From Desulfobacteraceae bacterium (GTDB lineage Bacteria > Desulfobacterota > DSM-4660 > Desulfatiglandales > Desulfatiglandaceae), in assembly GCA_030612945.1 (NCBI GenBank), contig JAUWMY010000063.1:1-9993 (forward strand): a stretch of DNA of 9,993 nucleotides, written 5' to 3'. A program made the translations under genes and the position numbers. Position 1 is the stretch's first letter; every line of letters begins with the position of its first letter. This document shows, in pieces, positions 1 to 5,960 of this stretch. The notes under the pieces are model-generated. The model saw nothing but the letters and a program-made list of their open reading frames with translations, did not search any database and was not told the origin of the DNA.

Positions 1-498
1 TATCCCTTTGTAGTGATGTTTTCCGTGCCGCTTGCAGCTATCGGAGTGATCCTGATGCTCTTTTTGACCGATACCACCTTTAATGTTCAATCCTATATCG
101 GTTGTATCATGCTGGGCGGCATTGTGGTGAACAACGCTATCCTGCTGGTGGATCACATCAACTTGCTGCGCCGCCGGGACGGGCTGCCGGTTCAAGAAGC
201 CATTATAGAGGCCGGCAGGAGACGCCTCCGGCCTATTATGATGACCGCCACAACCACCATTTTGGCCATGACACCGTTGGCTGTTGGCATAGGTGAGGGC
301 GGTGAAGCCCAGGCACCCATGGCCAGGGCCATTATAGGCGGGCTGCTCAGTTCGAGCCTGATTACGCTGGTGGTGGTCCCCTCTGTATATGCGCTCTTTG
401 AACGAAAGAAGCTAAAGGCTGAGGCCTCCGCCGTTATGGAGCAGGGTGACGGGAAAATCCAAAATTCGAATATCGAAACTCGAAACAAATACAAATGA
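1..498 (+). CDS. RND-family efflux pump, C-terminal part (gene begins before the window)
   Basis: This is the last 165 or so codons of an inner-membrane proton-driven efflux transporter of the AcrB/MexB type. The open frame runs in from the window edge (YPFVVMFSVPLAA...) with no start in range. What is visible is the final membrane bundle: hydrophobic segments at about residues 1-22, 31-52 (GCIMLGGIVVNNAILLVDHI, the conserved TM11 region), 78-95 (TATTTILAMTPLAVG) and 106-128 ending in VVVPSVYALFE. The short loop with RRRDGLPVQEAIIEAGRRRLRPI is typical of the HAE1 branch, which exports hydrophobic or amphiphilic compounds rather than metals; that substrate class is inferred. The following gene encodes the matching outer-membrane factor. 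The last 13 or so residues (IQNSNIETRNKYK) are encoded by an AT-rich dispersed repeat rather than by family-conserved sequence. Confidence 0.93.
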   Translation, partial: YPFVVMFSVPLAAIGVILMLFLTDTTFNVQSYIGCIMLGGIVVNNAILLVDHINLLRRRDGLPVQEAIIEAGRRRLRPIMMTATTTILAMTPLAVGIGEGGEAQAPMARAIIGGLLSSSLITLVVVPSVYALFERKKLKAEASAVMEQGDGKIQNSNIETRNKYK

Positions 499-612
499 CA
501 AAAATATCAATGACCAAAACGAGAAATGGTCGTATCATGACGTTTATTGTTTAGAATTTTGAAAATTCGCATTTCGATATTGTTTCGTATTTCGTATTTC
601 GATATTCGTATT
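459..612. repeat. AT-rich imperfect inverted repeat made of TTCG/CGAA units
   Basis: The left arm (about 459-500) reads with CGAATATCGAAA at 467-478. The right arm (about 551-612) carries its exact reverse complement TTTCGATATTCG at 597-608, and both arms continue with further TTTCGTATTTCG-like units. About 50 bases of AT-rich sequence lie between them. This looks like a dispersed intergenic repeat or the remnant of one. It covers the stop codon of the RND pump gene and most of the gap before the outer-membrane factor gene. I see no terminal duplication, so insertion as a discrete element is not shown. Confidence 0.6.
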
Positions 613-697
613 TTTTAGGTTGTTCCTGTGATTTGATGACATAATAAATTGCCAAAATCAGGGACAAAACTTATGAGACGCGGCACGAGGATCCGAC

Positions 698-2338
698 ATG
701 ATGCTAATCTCCTGCTTTCGAAAGTCATATGGAATGTTGCTTTTTTTGGGCCTTTTACTTTTGCCGCCATCCTGTGTGACCACAAAAGACGTAAAGACCG
801 CAGATAAAAAAATCCCGTCGGCCACACACAGTACAAATGACATGCCGGCACCAGTTGAAATCAAGCCCAAGACCCCGCAGGCCGTGAATCTTCCGGAAAA
901 AGGCCCGCTTAAAATCACAGTAGAAGACGCCATTCTCATCGCCCTGGAGAACAACCGTTCGCTGGTGGTGGAACGGCTTAATCCTTCTATCCGGCAAACC
1001 TTTGAGGATCAGGAGCGGGCCGTGTTCGACCCGACGGTAGAGGCCGAAATCTCTGCCCGTCGAAACGATAGTAGGGGCCTCAACCAGTCCGGAAGCTATA
1101 CTGAAAGTTCGGTAAACGATGTCTACCAGGGAAGCATTTCTTTCAAAGAATACTTTCCCACCGGCACATTTCTGGAAGCAGGCGCCATCACAAGGACCAC
1201 AGATTCCAACCTGTACAATGACCTGTTCTCCTCCACCTTCCTCGGGCTATCGGTCACCCAGTCGCTGCTTCGCGGGTACGGCACTGATGTAAACCTGGCC
1301 CGGCTTCGTCAATCGCGGCTCGAAACCGAGATCACCCAATACGAGCTTCGGGGGTTTAGCGAATCATTACTGGCGCAGGTTGAAACCACCTATTGGGACT
1401 ATGCCCTATCCCAGCGGCAGATCGAAATCGTAGAGGAATCCCTAAAGCTTGCCAAGCAACAGATAGCAGAGACTGAAGAGATGATCCAGGTGGGAGCCAT
1501 GGCAGAAGCAGAGCTTGCGGCGGTGCAGGCCGAGGTGGCCGCCCAGCAACAGGGGCTAATCAATGCGAGAAGTACAATGGAGTCAACCCGGCTCCGGCTG
1601 CTCCGGCTGCTAAACCCGCCAGGGCAGACCCTCTGGTATCGGGACGTCACCCTGGTGCATCCACCCACACTGCCGGAAATAAAACTTGATAAAGTGGAGG
1701 CACACGTGGCGTTAGCTATTCGCATGCGACCGGTGATCAACCAGGCAAAACTAAATATTCAGTTGGAAGACCTTGAAGTCGTTCGCACAAAAAACGGGCT
1801 GCTTCCCCGAATGGATCTTTTTGTTACCCTTGGGAAGACCGGATATTCCGACTCCTTCTCAGGGTCGGTGAGCGATATTACTGGAGACAGCTATGATGCG
1901 ATGGCAGGGCTCAACTTCGAATATCCAATTCTCAACCGCGATGCCAGGGCGCAGCACCGGAGGGCTATTCTTCGCCAGGATCAGGCCGAAATGGCCTTAG
2001 ATAACCTAAAGCAGCTTGTTGATCTGGATGTGCGAAATGCTTACATTGAAGTAAATCGCACCAAGGAGCAAATTTCAGCCTCTTCTGCCACCCGTAAGTT
2101 TGATGAAGAAAAGCTGCGCATCGAAACCGAAAAGTTTCGGGTAGGAAAATCAACCAACTTTCTGGTGGCTCAGGCCCAGCGTGATCTTTTGATCAGCCGG
2201 ATCGCAGAAGTGCAGGCCCTCGCAAACTATCTGAAGGCACTGATAGATCTTTACCGACTGGACGGTTCACTGCTTGTGCGCCGCGGCATTTCAGCCCCCG
2301 GCAGCGACCCCGTCGAATATTCTACAAAGAACAACTAA
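698..2338 (+). CDS. TolC-family outer-membrane efflux factor
   Basis: This 546-residue protein is the outer-membrane/periplasmic channel of a tripartite efflux system; it pairs with the RND pump encoded just upstream. The N-terminus (MMLISCFRKS then hydrophobic residues 12-22) is a signal sequence. Cys26 in LLPPSC could be a lipidation site, but prolines at -3 and -2 make the lipobox atypical. A low-complexity linker (about 30-68) leads to the first OEP repeat, opening ITVEDAILIALENN at 73-86. A long amphipathic coiled coil follows at about 215-295, and a second OEP repeat spans about 330-520. Length is somewhat above classic TolC because of the linker. ATG at 698 follows GAGG at 687-690 with 7 bases of spacing; an in-frame ATG at 701 is equally possible. 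It sits 199 bases after the pump gene, with the AT-rich repeat between them. Confidence 0.92.
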   Translation: MMLISCFRKSYGMLLFLGLLLLPPSCVTTKDVKTADKKIPSATHSTNDMPAPVEIKPKTPQAVNLPEKGPLKITVEDAILIALENNRSLVVERLNPSIRQTFEDQERAVFDPTVEAEISARRNDSRGLNQSGSYTESSVNDVYQGSISFKEYFPTGTFLEAGAITRTTDSNLYNDLFSSTFLGLSVTQSLLRGYGTDVNLARLRQSRLETEITQYELRGFSESLLAQVETTYWDYALSQRQIEIVEESLKLAKQQIAETEEMIQVGAMAEAELAAVQAEVAAQQQGLINARSTMESTRLRLLRLLNPPGQTLWYRDVTLVHPPTLPEIKLDKVEAHVALAIRMRPVINQAKLNIQLEDLEVVRTKNGLLPRMDLFVTLGKTGYSDSFSGSVSDITGDSYDAMAGLNFEYPILNRDARAQHRRAILRQDQAEMALDNLKQLVDLDVRNAYIEVNRTKEQISASSATRKFDEEKLRIETEKFRVGKSTNFLVAQAQRDLLISRIAEVQALANYLKALIDLYRLDGSLLVRRGISAPGSDPVEYSTKNN

Positions 2339-2367
2339 TGAGAAATTTGTTCTTTTATAATGAGAGT

Positions 2368-2467
2368 GTAAGTTCTCAATAAACCCGGGCTGTATTAGAA
2401 AATCCCCCTCAATCCCCCTTTGCAAAAGGGGGAAGCAGTCGGAATCCCGTACTTATTGAGATGTTAC
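2368..2467 (+). mobile_element. MITE-like element, copy 1 (100 bp)
   Basis: A short non-coding element begins GTAAGTTCTCAATAA and ends TTATTGAGATGTTAC; the ends are inverted repeats matching at 13 of 15 positions. It is flanked by a perfect 10 bp direct repeat, TAATGAGAGT at 2358-2367 and 2468-2477, which looks like a target-site duplication. Its core is a perfect hairpin, CCCCCTTTGCAAAAGGGGG at 2414-2432 (8 bp stem, 3-base loop). A second copy in the same orientation starts at 3020. It encodes no protein, so any movement would need a transposase supplied from elsewhere. It lies between the 3' end of the efflux gene and the tRNA terminator. Confidence 0.7.
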
Positions 2468-2505
2468 TAATGAGAGTTTTAGAAATAGGATAAAATGCTC
2501 CAAAT

Positions 2506-2542
2506 AAAAAACGGAGAATTAGCGCATAAGGCTAACTCTCCG
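2506..2542 (-). terminator. Rho-independent terminator of the secG-tRNA-Leu transcript
   Basis: Read on the - strand, CGGAGAGTTAGC pairs with GCTAATTCTCCG to give a 12 bp stem with one G-U pair. The loop is 7 bases (CTTATGC), and TTTTTTATTT follows. This is a textbook intrinsic terminator 27 bases after the CCA end of the tRNA, ending the whole - strand series. On the + strand the same hairpin is followed only by ACAATATTTT, so it may weakly stop the converging efflux transcript too. Confidence 0.9.
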
Positions 2543-2569
2543 ACAATATTTTAAAAATTAAAATGAAAC

Positions 2570-2656
2570 TGGTGCCGAAGGCGGGACTTGAACCCGCACG
2601 CCCGTAAGGCACTACCCCCTCAAGATAGCGTGTCTACCAGATTCCACCACTTCGGC
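2570..2656 (-). tRNA. tRNA-Leu, anticodon GAG
   Basis: A complete class II tRNA reads on the - strand. The acceptor stem GCCGAAG pairs with CTTCGGC, followed by discriminator A and an encoded CCA at 2572-2570. The anticodon stem CTATC/GGTAG encloses TTGAGGG with anticodon GAG at 2621-2619, decoding CUC and CUU leucine codons. A long variable arm (GCC-TTACG-GGC) and a T arm (GCGGG-TTCAAGT-CCCGC) are present, as expected for tRNA-Leu. It begins 23 bases after the secG stop and is probably cut from the same transcript. E. coli has the same pair, secG followed by leuU, also a GAG tRNA-Leu. Confidence 0.97.
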
Positions 2657-2679
2657 AAGTATCCCCAGAATTATTTGAC

Positions 2680-3000
2680 TTACTGAGTTTCCCCGGTCTT
2701 CGCAGGCGTCTCAGTGCTTGTAGCGGCAGGCACCTCTGTGTGCGGGACACCTTCCATAATAGATGAGGTGCCCACTCTACCGTAGAAGAACGAAAGGCCC
2801 AGACTCGTCAGCATAAATATTATAGCTGCTACCGTCGTTACTTTGTGCAAAAAAGATGTTGCGCCGCCACTTCCGAACACCGTCTGGCTTGAACCGCCAA
2901 AAGCCGCTCCCATGTCTGCCCCTTTACCTCTTTGAAGAAGAACAATCATGATAAGAGCGATACAGACGCTCACATGCACAGCGATAATGATAAATTTCAC
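2680..3000 (-). CDS. secG: Preprotein translocase subunit SecG
   Basis: SecG is a small integral membrane subunit of the SecYEG channel that assists SecA-driven protein export. The 106 residues show the family pattern: TM1 at about 3-21, the conserved cytoplasmic loop QRGKGADMGAAFGGSSQTVFG at about 23-43, then TM2 at about 52-72. A Thr/Pro/Glu-rich tail of about 30 residues follows and is not conserved in SecG proteins. The start is GTG at 3000, preceded by AAGGGGT as a modest ribosome-binding site. A MITE-like element begins 20 bases upstream, so the leader of this gene is partly made of that element and its target duplication. tRNA-Leu follows closely. Confidence 0.95.
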   Translation of the reverse strand: MKFIIIAVHVSVCIALIMIVLLQRGKGADMGAAFGGSSQTVFGSGGATSFLHKVTTVAAIIFMLTSLGLSFFYGRVGTSSIMEGVPHTEVPAATSTETPAKTGETQ

Positions 3001-3019
3001 TTCTTTACCCCTTTTTTTG

Positions 3020-3121
3020 GTAAGTTCTCAATAAATCGGGGCTGAATTAGAAAAATCCCCCTCAATCCCCCTTTGCAAAAGGGGGAAGCAGTCGGAATGC
3101 CCAGACTTACTTAGATGTTAC
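3020..3121 (+). mobile_element. MITE-like element, copy 2 (about 102 bp)
   Basis: This is a second copy of the element at 2368, in the same orientation and with the same core hairpin (3067-3085). It differs by scattered substitutions and two one-base indels. The left end GTAAGTTCTCAATAA is identical to copy 1; the right end is more degenerate (inverted match 11 of 15). It is flanked by TTTTTTTG at 3012-3019 and 3122-3129, an apparent 8-9 bp target duplication, although a homopolymer is weaker evidence than the duplication around copy 1. It lies between tpiA and secG, inside the probable secG leader. Confidence 0.65.
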
Positions 3122-3146
3122 TTTTTTTGAGCAATAGATATCTGTT

Positions 3147-3174
3147 ATTTTATCCAAATTTTAATATTTTGCAA
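3147..3174 (-). promoter_or_regulatory. Possible sigma-70-type promoter for secG-tRNA-Leu
   Basis: On the - strand, TTGCAA (3174-3169, 4 of 6 to consensus) and TAAAAT (3152-3147, 5 of 6) are separated by 16 bases, just after the tpiA stop. Transcription from here would pass through the MITE-like copy 2 before reaching secG. The region is AT-rich, so chance matches are likely. Confidence 0.35.
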
Positions 3175-3180
3175 TAAAAA

Positions 3181-3948
3181 TTACACTTCCTGAAAACGAA
3201 TAAGCCGGACAAAGGAATCTGACTTCAGGCTCGCGCCTCCTACAAGGGCCCCATCTATATCAGTCTCTGACATAAGTTCCTTAACATTGTCCGGTTTTAC
3301 GCTCCCACCATAGAGTATTCTGATCTGCTGGGCTAACTTGGAGTCAAAATTATTTTCAACCCACTTCCGGATAAAATAATGGACCTCCTGTGCCTGTTCA
3401 GGGGTAGCGGTTAGACCCGTACCGATTGCCCATACAGGTTCATAAGCCAAAACTGTAGAGGGCGGCAAGTCCTTATTCACCCTGAAATTCTTTAAAGAAG
3501 CAACCAGTTGATCCTCAATCACCTCAAATGTTTGGCCGGCCTCCTTTTGTTCAATGGTCTCTCCGATGCACAAAATTGGGACAAGACCCAAGGCCACTGC
3601 TGATTTCACCTTGAGATCAATCACTTCGCTCGTTTCGCCAAAAAGCATTCTTCTTTCTGAATGACCCAAAATGATATGGGTGCACCCAATTTCCTGAAGC
3701 ATCTTCCCCGATATCTCACCAGTAAATGCGCCACTCATTTCCCAATGCATGTTCTGGCCACCCAATAAAATCTTGGAGTTTCCAATGGCCTGTTTTACTG
3801 CGGTTAGGGCCGTAAATGGGGGGGCCACCAGCACATCCACCTCCTGAAAGCCCGAAATACTATCTGCAATGGCGTTGACGAGCGAAACAGCCTCGTCAAG
3901 ATCCAGGTTCATTTTCCAGTTGCCAGCAATCAAAGGTTTTCTTTCCAT
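3181..3948 (-). CDS. tpiA: Triosephosphate isomerase
   Basis: TpiA interconverts dihydroxyacetone phosphate and glyceraldehyde 3-phosphate in the cytoplasm, feeding the GAPDH encoded just upstream. All family landmarks are present: GNWKMN at 9-14 (Asn10, Lys12), GAFTGEIS at 73-80, ILGHSERR with electrophile His96, AYEPVWAIGTG with catalytic base Glu170, then YGGSV and GALVGGASL phosphate-binding loops. At 255 residues it is the normal length. The frame stays open to a GTG at 3957 (adding MRI), but that codon lies one base from the AGGAG at 3963-3959, so the ATG at 3948 with 10 bases of spacing is preferred. The gap stop is 19 bases upstream. No phosphoglycerate kinase gene separates the two. 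Confidence 0.97.
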   Translation of the reverse strand: MERKPLIAGNWKMNLDLDEAVSLVNAIADSISGFQEVDVLVAPPFTALTAVKQAIGNSKILLGGQNMHWEMSGAFTGEISGKMLQEIGCTHIILGHSERRMLFGETSEVIDLKVKSAVALGLVPILCIGETIEQKEAGQTFEVIEDQLVASLKNFRVNKDLPPSTVLAYEPVWAIGTGLTATPEQAQEVHYFIRKWVENNFDSKLAQQIRILYGGSVKPDNVKELMSETDIDGALVGGASLKSDSFVRLIRFQEV

Positions 3949-3958
3949 TATTCTCACA

Positions 3959-3963
3959 CTCCT
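3959..3963 (-). promoter_or_regulatory. Ribosome-binding site deciding the tpiA start
   Basis: AGGAG on the - strand lies 10 bases before the ATG at 3948 and only one base before the in-frame GTG at 3957, which argues for the ATG start. Confidence 0.6.
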
Positions 3964-3967
3964 GAAA

Positions 3968-4966
3968 TTAACTGCCCGCCATATAAAGAGCCAGGTCTAT
4001 CATGCGGCTTGAGTAGCCGAATTCATTGTCATACCAGGCCAGGATCTTGGCCATATCGCCAACTACCATTGTGCAGAGGCCATCGATCGTTGAGGAGACC
4101 GAGGTACCATTAAAATCCGTGGAAACCAGAGGTTCATTACTGTAAGCCAGGATTCCTTTAAGGCTGGTTTCAGAGGCTTCCTTGAAAGCACTGTTGATTT
4201 CATCCACCGTAGCAGATTTTCCCAGTTGGACAACAAGGTCTACCACCGACACATTGGGCGTTGGTACACGAATAGCCATTCCGTTCAGTTTTCCTTCCAA
4301 TTGGGGCAGGACCAAAGAGACGGCCTTCGCAGCACCTGTGGTCGTTGGAATCATGGACAGGGCCGCAGCCCGTGCCCTTCTGAGATCCCGGTGCGGGAAA
4401 TCGAGCAACCGCTGATCTCCTGTATAGGAATGGGTCGTGGTCATGAGTCCTTTTTCAATCCCAAAATGGTCCAGAAGGACCTTGCAAGGGGGTGCCAGAC
4501 AATTTGTTGTGCAGGAGGCGTTTGAAACAATATGGTGCCTTTCGGGATCATATTCATGATGATTTACACCCATGACCACCGTAATATCAGGCCCTTTTGC
4601 AGGCGCAGAAATAATCACCTTCCTGGCCCCTGCTTCCAGATGGTCAGCAGCCTTATCCCGTTCCCTGAAAAGGCCCGTACATTCGAACACCGTTTCAACC
4701 CCGATGTCATTCCATGGTAATCTTGCAGGGTCTTTTTCTGTATAGATCTCAATTTCTTTTCCATTCACAATCAAAGAATGGTCCGTATGTGAGATATCAG
4801 CGCCCAAAATACCATGGACTGAATCATATTTTAGCAGGTGCGCTAAAGTTGGAGGGTCGGTAAGGTCATTTACTGCCACAAATTCAATATCGGCATTATT
4901 GAGTCCCGCCCTGAATACCATCCTGCCAATTCGCCCAAAACCATTAATAGCTACTTTTAAAGACAT
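3968..4966 (-). CDS. gap: Glyceraldehyde-3-phosphate dehydrogenase, type I
   Basis: GAPDH oxidatively phosphorylates glyceraldehyde 3-phosphate to 1,3-bisphosphoglycerate, reversibly, in the cytoplasm. The 332 residues are full length. INGFGRIGR at 7-15 is the dinucleotide-binding motif, and Asp34 in AVNDL favours NAD over NADP. SNASCTTNC places the nucleophile at Cys152, with partner His179 in TTTHSYTG. IPTTTGAAKAV and WYDNEFGYS close the family signature. The stretch after the nucleophile reads LAPPCKVL where most homologues have LAP-I/V-A/V-KVL, so a further Cys (161) lies near the active site. ATG at 4966 follows a strong AAGGAGGT (4986-4979) at a rather long 12-base spacing. tpiA follows 19 bases after the stop. 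Confidence 0.97.
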   Translation of the reverse strand: MSLKVAINGFGRIGRMVFRAGLNNADIEFVAVNDLTDPPTLAHLLKYDSVHGILGADISHTDHSLIVNGKEIEIYTEKDPARLPWNDIGVETVFECTGLFRERDKAADHLEAGARKVIISAPAKGPDITVVMGVNHHEYDPERHHIVSNASCTTNCLAPPCKVLLDHFGIEKGLMTTTHSYTGDQRLLDFPHRDLRRARAAALSMIPTTTGAAKAVSLVLPQLEGKLNGMAIRVPTPNVSVVDLVVQLGKSATVDEINSAFKEASETSLKGILAYSNEPLVSTDFNGTSVSSTIDGLCTMVVGDMAKILAWYDNEFGYSSRMIDLALYMAGS

Positions 4967-4995
4967 CTTCTACATTCTACCTCCTTATTTCTGTT

Positions 4996-5009
4996 GAATT
5001 TATAAATTC
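4996..5009. promoter_or_regulatory. Perfect 14 bp palindrome upstream of gap
   Basis: GAATTTATAAATTC is identical to its reverse complement and lies in the 65-base gap between the EIIA gene and gap, just before the gap ribosome-binding site. It could be an operator. It also contains TATAAA, a possible -10, but the best -35 (TTGTTG at 5025-5020) would be only 15 bases away. Being AT-rich and single, it may be chance. Confidence 0.25.
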
Positions 5010-5031
5010 TAATCACCCCCAACAAGGCTGA

Positions 5032-5433
5032 TCATTCTGATTGCAGTAATTTCCCAGCTAAAGCGATGCTTCTTTTGCCAGCCTGCTCGGCCCTTTCTCC
5101 CAACTCACTCAATGTAAGGCGATCTCGATCCTGGGCCACGGCAACAACCATGGGCAGATTGACGCCAGTTAGAACCTCTACGCTTTCTTCCTTCAAGAAA
5201 GAAAGGCTCAGGTTAGACGGGGTCCCACCGAACATATCAGTAAGGACAAGAACCCCTTGACCACTGTTAAGTTCCTTTATTTTTTTTGAAATCGTCTTCA
5301 GGAGTTCCTCACTCTCGGTCGTTTGGGTAATGGAAATGGCATCAGCGGCCTTCAGCTGTCCCACAATAAATTTAGCAGCATTCAAGAATTCTTTCCCCAA
5401 GTCGCAGTGAGAAATAATTAGTAATCCTATCAT
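5032..5433 (-). CDS. PTS EIIA domain protein, mannose family
   Basis: This 133-residue single-domain protein resembles the EIIA part of the mannose PTS (ManX N-terminus), a cytoplasmic phosphocarrier phosphorylated by HPr. The phosphorylated His is His9 in IISHCDLG, and the second conserved motif, TDMFGGTPSN, starts at 65 with Asp66. No EIIB, EIIC or EIID gene is in view, and the position directly after ptsN is typical of lone EIIA-Man proteins thought to act as regulators rather than transporters; that role is inferred. ATG at 5433 follows AGGA with 5 bases of spacing. The gene starts 27 bases after the ptsN stop. In many relatives rapZ lies between these two; here it does not. Confidence 0.92.
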   Translation of the reverse strand: MIGLLIISHCDLGKEFLNAAKFIVGQLKAADAISITQTTESEELLKTISKKIKELNSGQGVLVLTDMFGGTPSNLSLSFLKEESVEVLTGVNLPMVVAVAQDRDRLTLSELGERAEQAGKRSIALAGKLLQSE

Positions 5434-5460
5434 TGTTTTCCTGACAACCTTTCAATAAAA

Positions 5461-5922
5461 TTAAAATTCTTCATCGGTTTGAACAATTGTTTGATAAAGT
5501 TCTTTTTTAGTGCCGGGCTCCATCAACTTTTTACGGAAGTCTCTGTTTTTCAGAATTTTTGCTATCTTTGCCAGAACCTGCAGGTGAACACTGGAAGAGT
5601 CTTCCGGCGCTATGAGGAGAAAAAACAGATGAGCGGGTTGCCCATCCATAGAATCGAAATCGAGCCCCTGCCTGCTTCTTCCAAATGAGATAATGGGACG
5701 ACTGACACCGTTCATTTTTCCATGGGGTATGGCTACACCGTCACCGATGCCTGTGCTCCCCAGTCGTTCCCTCTCTACGAGGACTTTGACAAGCGCCCCT
5801 TTGTCTATAGAGGGCTCATGCCTGGATATTACTTCTGCCAGTTCCTCCAGAACGCCCTTTTTGTCCTTTGCCTTAAGCTCCGGGACAATGTTATTTTCTT
5901 CTATTATTTCAGGAAGTTTCAT
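5461..5922 (-). CDS. ptsN: PTS nitrogen-regulatory protein EIIA-Ntr
   Basis: EIIA-Ntr is the output phosphoprotein of the PTS-Ntr chain (EI-Ntr, NPr/HPr, EIIA-Ntr), which adjusts nitrogen, potassium and envelope functions. The 153 residues form one EIIA fructose/mannitol-type domain. RERLGSTGIGDGVAIPHGK (51-69) carries the phosphorylated His67, and the fold continues through HLFFLLIAPEDSSSVHLQVLAKIAKIL. The ribosome-binding site is poor: only GGA 8 bases before the ATG, or AGG directly abutting it, so translation may be weak or leaderless-like. Location after rpoN and hpf is the classical ptsN position. A palindromic repeat lies in the 101-base gap upstream. Confidence 0.95.
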   Translation of the reverse strand: MKLPEIIEENNIVPELKAKDKKGVLEELAEVISRHEPSIDKGALVKVLVERERLGSTGIGDGVAIPHGKMNGVSRPIISFGRSRQGLDFDSMDGQPAHLFFLLIAPEDSSSVHLQVLAKIAKILKNRDFRKKLMEPGTKKELYQTIVQTDEEF

Positions 5923-5933
5923 CCTATCAATCC

Positions 5934-5960
5934 ATTATACCGATAAACAATAACTGTAAA
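5934..5960 (-). promoter_or_regulatory. Possible promoter just upstream of ptsN
   Basis: On the - strand a perfect TATAAT (5939-5934) is preceded by TTTACA (5960-5955, 5 of 6 to TTGACA) at 15 bases, shorter than the usual 16-18. Transcription would start within about 5 bases of the ptsN ATG, giving an almost leaderless message. The -35 hexamer overlaps the edge of the adjoining palindromic repeat. Confidence 0.3.

Noticed and set aside
1399..1740. 113-codon open frame on the - strand inside the TolC-type gene
   Set aside because: It is Ser/Ala/Cys-rich, as expected from the complement of a coiled-coil coding region, and the + strand protein explains the sequence.
2414..2432. C5T3/A3G5 hairpin as an intrinsic terminator of the efflux gene
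   Set aside because: No T-run follows it on the + strand. It is the core of the repeated element and is better explained that way.
3067..3085. Sigma-54 promoter suggested by TTTTGCA in the element
   Set aside because: There is no GG at the correct distance for a -24 element, so the TTGC match is incidental.
2368..3121. Possible CRISPR-like repeat pair
   Set aside because: There are only two copies, about 650 bp apart, with genes between them, inverted ends and flanking duplications. This fits insertion elements, not a CRISPR array.
4226..4525. 99-codon open frame on the + strand opposite gap
   Set aside because: It is a shadow of the conserved GAPDH gene with no recognisable protein features.
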